This document shows positions 15,868 through 23,598 of a DNA stretch of 23,598 nt, piece after piece (the stretch's first letter is position 1; the number at the start of each line of letters is the position of its first letter). The notes under the pieces were generated by a model. That model did no database searches, was not told where the DNA came from, and worked only from the letters and a program-made list of their open reading frames with translations. The stretch is from DATCDE01 sp038252405. Its GTDB lineage: Bacteria; Actinomycetota; Actinomycetes; Prado026. The DNA lies in NCBI GenBank assembly GCA_038252405.1, contig JBBSAJ010000036.1, positions 1-23,598 of the forward strand, read 5' to 3'. The position numbers and the translations under genes are program-made.

Positions 15868-16209
15868 GTGACCGGTCGTCCGGACGACGTGGCACGCCCG
15901 CTTCGCACCTGCGTGGGCTGCCGCCGGACGGCGACCAAGGCCGAACTGCTGCGCCTGGTGGTGATCGGGGGGTCAGTGACCCCCGATCCCCGTGGGCGGC
16001 TGGCTGGGCGGGGCGCGTGGCTGCACCCCGATCCGGACTGCCTCGATCGTGCCGAGCGGCGTCGGGCGTTTCCGCGGGCGTTCCGCCTGCCGGGGCCGCT
16101 CGACCTGACGCTGCTGCGGGCCGCCGTCGAGGAGCGGGTTGACCAGGTCACCAACGACGTCCCAGCCGGGTCGTCGGCCGAGTCGGAAGCGAGTCGAGAA
16201 GCACGATGA
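15868..16209 (+). CDS. ylxR: YlxR-family RNA-binding protein
   Basis: A 113-residue protein of the YlxR (DUF448) family, small basic RNA-binding or nucleoid-associated regulators encoded between nusA and infB. The hallmark RTCVGCR is at 13-19 and GRGAWLHP at 48-55 (GRxAY/W-type motif), followed by a basic RAERRRAFPRAF helix. The last 25 residues are a polar, family-atypical tail. The GTG at 15868 is taken as the start. The stop TGA sits inside an ATGA that begins the first of three mini-ORFs leading to infB. Confidence 0.9.
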   Translation: MTGRPDDVARPLRTCVGCRRTATKAELLRLVVIGGSVTPDPRGRLAGRGAWLHPDPDCLDRAERRRAFPRAFRLPGPLDLTLLRAAVEERVDQVTNDVPAGSSAESEASREAR

Positions 16210-16251
16210 GCCAGCGATGAGCGCGCAGCGATGAGCAGGTCCGCGTACTGA
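16206..16251 (+). other. Relay of three overlapping mini-ORFs (MSQR, MSAQR, MSRSAY)
   Basis: ATG 16206 opens MSQR-stop (16206-16220), ATG 16217 opens MSAQR-stop (16217-16234) and ATG 16231 opens MSRSAY-stop (16231-16251). Each ATG overlaps the preceding stop as ATGA, beginning with the ylxR stop. The DNA is a repeat of CGATGAGC; CAGCGATGAGC occurs at 16212-16222 and 16226-16236. The last stop ends one base before the hairpin upstream of infB. The arrangement suits termination-reinitiation handing ribosomes from ylxR toward infB. Peptide function is not implied. Confidence 0.6.
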
Positions 16252-16252
16252 C

Positions 16253-16290
16253 GGTCCGTGCCCGACGAGGGCCCGGACCAAGAAGAGGAG
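16253..16290 (+). promoter_or_regulatory. infB leader hairpin and ribosome-binding site
   Basis: GGTCCGTGCCC (16253-16263) pairs with GGGCCCGGACC (16269-16279) around a 5-nt GACGA loop, with 10 of 11 pairs. The infB Shine-Dalgarno AGGAG (16286-16290) follows only 6 nt later, 4 nt before GTG 16295, and decides that start. The stem could act as a pause or attenuation site or limit ribosome access. A ribosome stopping at 16251 would cover its left arm. No U-tract follows. Confidence 0.55.
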
Positions 16291-16294
16291 AGTA

Positions 16295-19024
<2,730 letters not shown>

Positions 19025-19063
19025 CCCGGCATCGTCACGGACGTCGCGAGAGGGCAGGGTCCA

Positions 19064-19360
19064 GTGTTCGTCGGCACGCTGAGCCTGGACCTGCTCCTCG
19101 GCGACATCCACTCGCTGAAGGGGAAACGGGGCGTGGTGCGGCCGGTCGTGGCCGAGTTGCGCCGCCGCTTCGACGTCACCGCGGCCGAGGTGGGTCACCT
19201 GGACCTGCACCGGCGTGCGGTCGTGGGGGTGGCCGTGGTGGCCGCGGACGCGGCCCACTGCCAGGAGGTGCTGGACGCATGCGAGCGGCTGGTCGCCGCG
19301 CGCCCGGAGCTGGAGCTGCTGTCCGCTCGTCGGCGGCTGTGGAACGAGGAGGACGAGTGA
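19064..19360 (+). CDS. DUF503 family protein (YlxP-like)
   Basis: A 98-residue protein matching DUF503/YlxP: MFVGTLSLDLLLGDIHSLKGKR at the start (seen in part) with the typical 'SLKGKR' signature, an alternating alpha/beta ferredoxin-like pattern and a Val/Ala-rich strand (about 46-57). The family is encoded between infB and rbfA in many Gram-positive bacteria, and a role in ribosome maturation or RNA binding has been proposed. GAGAGGGCAGGG lies shortly before the GTG start. Its stop overlaps the rbfA GTG (GTGA). Confidence 0.88.
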   Translation: MFVGTLSLDLLLGDIHSLKGKRGVVRPVVAELRRRFDVTAAEVGHLDLHRRAVVGVAVVAADAAHCQEVLDACERLVAARPELELLSARRRLWNEEDE

Positions 19361-19836
19361 GCAACGACGCGCGGGCCCGCAAGCTGGCCGACCGCATCCG
19401 GGTGATCGTGGCCGAGATGCTGGAGTCGCGGATCAAGGACCCGCGACTGGGGTTCATCACGATCACCGACACCCGGGTGACCGGCGACCTGCAGGACGCC
19501 ACGGTCTTCTACACCGTGTACGGCGGCGACGTGGAGCGGGCCGACACCGCGGCCGCACTGGAGAGCGCCAAGGGCGTCCTGCGCACCGAGGTGGGGCGGC
19601 AGACCGGCGTCCGGTTCACGCCCACCCTCACGTTCATCGCGGACGCCATCCCGGAGAATGCCCGGCACATCGAGGACTTGCTGCGGGTGGCCGCCGAGTC
19701 CGACGCGGCCGTGCACGCCACCGCGGCCGGTGCCCAGTACGCCGGTGAGGTGGACCCGTACCGCGAGCCGCGGGAGGTCGAGGAGGAATCCGAGGCCGAC
19801 GTCCAGGAGCTCGAGGAGACCGAGCGCCAGCCGTGA
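19357..19836 (+). CDS. rbfA: Ribosome-binding factor A
   Basis: A 159-residue protein that binds the 30S subunit during late 16S rRNA maturation and cold adaptation. The KH-like core contains ADRIRVIVAEMLESRIKDPRL (seen in part), FITITDTRVTGDLQDATVFYTVYG and IPENARHIEDLL. Beyond about residue 127 the protein has an acidic tail rich in Glu, usual in actinobacterial RbfA. It is translationally coupled at both ends: GTGA with DUF503 and GTGA with truB. Confidence 0.95.
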   Translation: MSNDARARKLADRIRVIVAEMLESRIKDPRLGFITITDTRVTGDLQDATVFYTVYGGDVERADTAAALESAKGVLRTEVGRQTGVRFTPTLTFIADAIPENARHIEDLLRVAAESDAAVHATAAGAQYAGEVDPYREPREVEEESEADVQELEETERQP

Positions 19837-20705
19837 GCGCGGAGTCCGGGCTGGTCATCGTGGACAAGCCGGCCGGCTGGACCTCCCACGACGTGGTCGC
19901 CCGGGTCCGGCGGCTGGCCGGCACCCGCCGGGTCGGCCACGCCGGGACGCTGGACCCGATGGCCACCGGGGTCCTGGTGCTCGGCGTGGAGCGGGCCACC
20001 CGGCTGCTGGGGCACCTGGCGCTGACCACGAAGGCCTATGCCGCCACCGTGCGGCTCGGTCAGGCCACCGTCACCGACGACGCCGAGGGCGAGGTCGTCT
20101 CGTCGGCATCCGCCGACGGGGTGACGCGGGAGACGCTGGCCGCCGCGGTCGCCGACCTCACCGGCCCGATCGCGCAGGTGCCCTCGTCGGTGTCGGCGAT
20201 CAAGGTGGACGGCAAGCGCTCCTACGCGCGGGTCCGCTCGGGGGACCAGGTCGAGCTGGCTGCGCGGCCCGTGACCGTGTCCGTGTTCGACGTCCTGGCC
20301 ACCCGGCGGACCGAGCCGGGGCTGTTGGACCTCGACATACAGGTGGAGTGCTCCAGCGGCACCTATGTCCGTGCGCTGGCCCGCGACCTCGGCGGGGCGT
20401 TGGGCGTGGGCGGTCACCTCACCGCGTTGCGGCGCACCCGGGTCGGCCCGTTCACGCTGGACGCCGCCCGGACGCTGCAGCAGCTGGAGTCGGCGTTCGA
20501 GATCGTGCCGCTGGCGACCGCGGTGGCCACGGCGTTCCCGGTCCGTGCGGTGGACGCCGAGACCGCACGGGTGGTGGCCCATGGTGGACGGCTGCCGCTG
20601 GCCGAGGAGGCCGGACCGACCGGCGTGTTCGACCCCGCCGGCGAGGTGCTCGCGCTCATGGAGCCTCGCGAGGGTGCGCTGCGACCCCTCGTCGTCTTCG
20701 TCTGA
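19833..20705 (+). CDS. truB: tRNA pseudouridine(55) synthase
   Basis: A 290-residue enzyme converting U55 to pseudouridine in the T-loop of tRNAs. The catalytic motif is GHAGTLDPMATG (35-46) with D41. DKPAGWTSHD (11-20), SAIKVDGKRSYARVR and VECSSGTYVRALARDLG are conserved substrate-binding parts. A C-terminal PUA-like extension (about 225-290) is the actinobacterial TruB C-terminal domain. The start GTG overlaps the rbfA stop. It is the last gene of the tightly coupled rimP-truB series; a 70-nt gap follows. Confidence 0.96.
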   Translation: MSAESGLVIVDKPAGWTSHDVVARVRRLAGTRRVGHAGTLDPMATGVLVLGVERATRLLGHLALTTKAYAATVRLGQATVTDDAEGEVVSSASADGVTRETLAAAVADLTGPIAQVPSSVSAIKVDGKRSYARVRSGDQVELAARPVTVSVFDVLATRRTEPGLLDLDIQVECSSGTYVRALARDLGGALGVGGHLTALRRTRVGPFTLDAARTLQQLESAFEIVPLATAVATAFPVRAVDAETARVVAHGGRLPLAEEAGPTGVFDPAGEVLALMEPREGALRPLVVFV

Positions 20706-20775
20706 ACGCGTCGCGCCCCTCACGATCCGGTGACGGAGGTGGGCAGGACCCGGCTGCGGCTGCGACCATCGTCGC

Positions 20776-21015
20776 GTGATCGAGGACGACGAGGACGAGC
20801 TACCGGAGCCGGCCTGGCCGTTCCCTGGTGACGGCCGACCGATGCAGTACGGCGTCGAGGGGACGATCGAGCGGATCGGTGCCTTCGCCTCCGGGGCCGG
20901 CCGGGCGAGGGGGGCGCGCGGCGTGCTCGCTCGTGTCGGGGTGGTGCTCGTGCTGGCCGGACTGGCCGCCGGGATCCTGCTCAGTCTCGAGCAGGCCCTC
21001 ACCCTGCTGCACTGA
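20776..21015 (+). CDS. Small single-pass membrane protein of unknown function
   Basis: A 79-residue protein, not recognised as a named family. The first ~20 residues are acidic and Pro-rich (EDDEDELPEPAWPFPG). A polar middle part is followed by a basic RARGARGVLAR stretch and one hydrophobic helix (VGVVLVLAGLAAGILL, about 54-69), ending soon after. The charge order suggests an N-terminus facing the cytoplasm. Coding is supported by the GTG start, the membrane segment and its snug position between truB and ribF. A GACCAT box (20764-20769) lies 6 nt before the start and could be a leaderless -10. Its role is unknown. Confidence 0.6.
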   Translation: MIEDDEDELPEPAWPFPGDGRPMQYGVEGTIERIGAFASGAGRARGARGVLARVGVVLVLAGLAAGILLSLEQALTLLH

Positions 21016-21045
21016 CCGCTCGGCGATCGGGCAGGATGGGGCGCC

Positions 21046-22005
21046 GTGACCCCGACGTCCCCGCAGCTGTGGTTCGGTGCCGACGACGTCCCGCCGGAGC
21101 TCGGCCGGGCCGTCGTCACGATCGGGGTGTTCGACGGCGTGCACCGTGGACACCGGGTGATCCTGGGCCGGGCCGCCGCGCTGGCCACCCGGCTGGGTCT
21201 GCCGATGGTGGCGGTGACGTTCGACCCGCACCCGTCCGAGGTCGTCCGCCCGGGATCGCATCCGGCCATGCTCAGCACGGTGCCGTTCCGCGCCCAGCTG
21301 CTCACCGGGGCCGGGGCCGACGCGGTCTGCGTCCTGCCGTTCACCACCGAGTTCTCCCGGCTGACCCCGGAGGAGTTCGTCCACGCCGTGCTCGTCGAGC
21401 GGCTGCACGCGGCAGCCGTGGTCGTGGGTGCCAACTTCCGCTTCGGCCACCGGGCCACCGGGACCGTGGCGACCCTGCGGGAGCTAGGCCAGGCCAACGG
21501 GTTCGAGGTGGAGCTGGTCGACCTGGTCGGCGGCGAAGGGGTCACCTGGTCGTCGACCTACGTCCGGCAGTGCGTGGAGGAGGGGGACGTCGAGGAGGCC
21601 GCGGTGGCGTTGGAGCGTCCGCACCGGGTCGAGGGCGAGGTGGTCCACGGCGACCACCGTGGCCGGCAGCTGGGCTACCCGACCGCGAACCTGCTCACCA
21701 CCCGGCACGCGGCCATCCCGGCCGACGGCGTCTACGCGGGTTGGCTGGTCCGGCACGCCGCCGACGGCACCCGGGAACGACTGCCAGCCGCGGTCTCGGT
21801 GGGGTCCAACCCGACCTTTGACGGCGTCGACCGCAGGGTCGAGGCCTACGTCCTGGACCGCGACGACCTCGACCTCTACGGCGAGCGCGTCGCCGTGGAG
21901 TTCGGCGTTCGGCTGCGCGGGATGGCCCGCTTCGACTCGGTGCCCGAGCTGCTCGAGCAGATGGCCGACGATGTGGCGCGCGCCCGGGTGATCACCCAGG
22001 GCTGA
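21046..22005 (+). CDS. ribF: Bifunctional riboflavin kinase / FAD synthetase
   Basis: A 319-residue enzyme that phosphorylates riboflavin to FMN and adenylates FMN to FAD in the cytoplasm. The N-terminal nucleotidyltransferase has GVFDGVHRGH (27-36), TFDPHPSEV (58-66) and VVGANFRFGH (126-135). The C-terminal kinase has GRQLGYPTANL (206-216) and SVGSNPTFDG (251-260), with EAYVLD providing the catalytic Glu. The start is GTG with GGATGGGG upstream. It lies 30 nt after the small membrane protein and converges on the HNH gene, whose stop is only 11 nt away. Confidence 0.96.
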   Translation: MTPTSPQLWFGADDVPPELGRAVVTIGVFDGVHRGHRVILGRAAALATRLGLPMVAVTFDPHPSEVVRPGSHPAMLSTVPFRAQLLTGAGADAVCVLPFTTEFSRLTPEEFVHAVLVERLHAAAVVVGANFRFGHRATGTVATLRELGQANGFEVELVDLVGGEGVTWSSTYVRQCVEEGDVEEAAVALERPHRVEGEVVHGDHRGRQLGYPTANLLTTRHAAIPADGVYAGWLVRHAADGTRERLPAAVSVGSNPTFDGVDRRVEAYVLDRDDLDLYGERVAVEFGVRLRGMARFDSVPELLEQMADDVARARVITQG

Positions 22006-22016
22006 CCGGTCACGCC

Positions 22017-23328
22017 TCAGGGGCCGCGGGGGTCGCTGGGGGTGGTGTGGCCGTCGGGTCGGGTGAACCATAGGCGGCTGTTGCCGCCGGTTGTGCTGTG
22101 GTGGGGGGTGATGGTCCAGCCGTCTTCGTGGACGGCTCGGTGGTGGTGGCGGCATAGCAGTACCCCGTTGGCGAGGGTGGTTTCGCCGCCGTCGGTCCAG
22201 TGGGTGAGGTGGTGGGCGTCGGTGTGGTGGGGGGGTCGGGGGCAGCCGGGGAAGCGGCAGCCGGTGTCGCGCAGGGCGAGGGCGCGGTGTTGGGCGGGGC
22301 TGTGCAGGCGGGTGGTGCGGGCGAGGTCGAGGATCTCGCTGTCGGGTCCGTGCAGGACGCGGGCGATGGTGGCGTCGCAGGTGAGGCGTTCGAGGGCGTG
22401 GTGGGTGAGCGGGTGGGCTCCGGTGGGGCAGTCCGGCAGGGTGGCCAGCGCGGCCAGTGCGGCCGGGGTGGCGGGTTCGGTGTCGGGTCCGGCGGGCAGT
22501 GCGGTGACGGGGATGAGGACGTGCAGGTGCGGCAGTACGGGGCGGTTCGAGGTGCTGCCGCTGTTGCTGGTGGCCAGGGCGGTGCGGAGCAGGTCGACGA
22601 GGCCGTCGGCGCGGCGTTGGGCACTGGTGCGGGTGTCGTCGGGTCCGGTGGGGGTGAGGTGGGGCGCGAGGGCGGGTGGTGAGCCAGGTGGCGGTTTCGG
22701 GGTCGAGCAGGCCGGTCAGGGCGGTCATGCCGTCGAGCAGGGGGGACAGGGTCAGCCGGCGGCGGGTGTGGTCGGTCAGGGCGCCGTCGGGGTCGACGAC
22801 GTGGCGCAGGTGGCGTGCGGCGACCCGTACCGCCTGGGTGTCGGTGTGTTCGGCGAGGTCGGTGAGCAGCGCGACGGCCTGGGGTTGGGCCGGTCCGGGC
22901 AGGGTGCGTACGGCGTGGTGGATGGCGCGCAGCTGGTCGTAGCAGAGGCGCCCGGCGGCCAGCGCCGCGTGCGGTTGGGCCAGTGTCGCGTCGGCGCCGT
23001 GGGTGGCGCGGGCGAGGGCGACCCGTTCGGCCGCGTCGCCGGGGGCGAGCCGGGCGGCGCTGCGCAGCCAGGTGGCGGTGGACAGTGCGTGCAGGGTGGC
23101 GGCGTCGCCGTGGGTGTCGAACGTGGCCAGTGCGGTGGTCAGCGCGGCGTCGACCGCGTCGCGCAGCTGCAGCAGCCCGACCAGCCAGCCGGCCCGCCGG
23201 TGCGGCCCGGCGGCGGTGAACACCTCCGGGTCGCCGGCCAGGGCACGGACCCGGCCGAGCAGCGGGCTCAGCACGGCGGGTGGTGGCGGTGCGCCCACGG
23301 CCAGCGTGGGACCAGCAGGGGCAGACAT
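22017..23328 (-). pseudogene. DUF222/HNH endonuclease-like protein (13E12 family), frameshifted
   Basis: Read from ATG 23328, codons 1-218 encode an Ala-rich DUF222 domain. After the C run at 22674-22676 the frame must drop one base to continue. The remaining 218 codons, to TGA at 22017, finish DUF222 and give an HNH motif: C357 and C362 (CRFPGC), AHHLTHW (371-377), N387 and CRHHHR (392-397). Corrected length is 436 residues, normal for the family. Without the shift, the first frame runs on as low-complexity Pro/Arg/His sequence across antisense ribF. Either a one-base error in a homopolymer or a real inactivating mutation is present. The family is multicopy in actinobacteria (REP13E12-like); nuclease activity and target are unproven. 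GGAG lies 9 nt before the ATG. Confidence 0.82.
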
Positions 23329-23514
23329 GGGCGGGCTCCGTCCAGACGCAGGGACGACCGCAACGGTCACCGACCCCGGCTGCGCATCGTCCCTACACCC
23401 CGGGCCACCCGCACGCCCGCATCTACCCTCGTGGTTGCTCAGCAGCCGGTCGAACACCTGTCTTGTCTCGCAGATGGGGGTGACGCGGAGTCTCCGGGGG
23501 TGGATGCTGGTGGG
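23329..23514. promoter_or_regulatory. Divergent region between the HNH gene and the right-edge gene
   Basis: This region must hold the HNH-gene promoter on the minus strand, but no clear box was found for it. For the rightward gene, GTGACG (23480-23485), 17 nt, GATGCT (23503-23508) and 6 nt to GTG 23515 form a plausible leaderless promoter. Nothing else was recognised. Confidence 0.35.
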
Positions 23515-23598
23515 GTGGACACGGCCGGCTTGGAAGGGGTGGCGCTGCCACGGTGTCCGGTCCCTGGTCACGCGACGTTCCGGGTGTGGCGGGACGGG
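23515..23598 (+). CDS. Partial protein with CPVPGH motif, cut by window edge
   Basis: Twenty-eight codons are open from GTG 23515 to the edge. They contain LPRCPVPGH, a Cys/His pair as in an N-terminal zinc ribbon, then ATFRVWRDG. Zinc-ribbon starts of this kind occur in actinobacterial transposases and transposase-like proteins, but too little is visible to name it. Support comes from the well-spaced -35/-10 boxes just upstream. It could also be a chance open frame in GC-rich DNA. Confidence 0.35.
   Translation, partial: MDTAGLEGVALPRCPVPGHATFRVWRDG

Noticed and set aside
22003..22012. Palindrome TGACCGGTCA between ribF and the HNH gene
   Set aside because: Only 10 bp with no loop and no extension of symmetry; too short to call a terminator or operator.
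21484..22016. Extension of the HNH-gene first frame through antisense ribF as a real C-terminus
   Set aside because: The translation is low-complexity and runs opposite a conserved gene, whereas a one-base shift restores a complete HNH domain ending at 22017.

Overview
The window is a very GC-rich (roughly 70%) stretch of an actinobacterial chromosome. Evidence: third-position G/C throughout, many GTG starts, 4-nt ATGA/GTGA gene overlaps, TANNNT promoters close to start codons, and the actinobacterial gene order dxr – site-2 protease – ispG – DUF4081/GNAT – proS followed by rimP – nusA – ylxR – infB – DUF503 – rbfA – truB – ribF. The genus cannot be fixed from the sequence; a member of the Frankiales/Geodermatophilales/Pseudonocardiales area is plausible.

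Layout. (1) 89-5779: an apparent GABA or amino-acid catabolic locus. A minus-strand pair (gabT-type aminotransferase, then a class C beta-lactamase-like serine hydrolase) diverges from a PucR-family regulator, which is followed by an aldehyde dehydrogenase. The divergent promoter carries a strong dyad, and related half-sites lie before the dehydrogenase and the hydrolase. (2) 5831-10387: dxr, the RseP/Rip1-type intramembrane protease, ispG and a DUF4081-GNAT acetyltransferase, i.e. two MEP-pathway enzymes flanking a regulatory protease. (3) 10397-10532: a large nested palindrome directly before the proS promoter. (4) 10609-13118: proS overlapping a HAD hydrolase. (5) 13219-14201 (minus): a translationally coupled Tat-lipoprotein and DUF4439 ferritin-like pair, separated from the HAD gene by a bidirectional hairpin. 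(6) 14317-20705: the rimP-nusA-ylxR-infB-DUF503-rbfA-truB transcription/translation and ribosome-maturation operon. (7) 20776-22005: a small membrane protein and ribF. (8) 22017-23328 (minus): a DUF222/HNH (13E12-type) gene broken by a single-base frameshift, with the start of another gene at the right edge.

Most genes are conserved housekeeping genes. The most unusual signals are non-coding or translational. Between ylxR and infB lies a chain of three tiny ORFs (MSQR, MSAQR, MSRSAY), each linked to the previous stop by an ATGA overlap. The chain ends one base before a strong hairpin that sits just upstream of the infB ribosome-binding site. The other prominent signals are the 136-bp palindrome before proS and the shared GTCCAAC/GTCCACC operator-like sites of the GABA locus. 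No tRNA, rRNA, CRISPR array or complete insertion sequence was seen.
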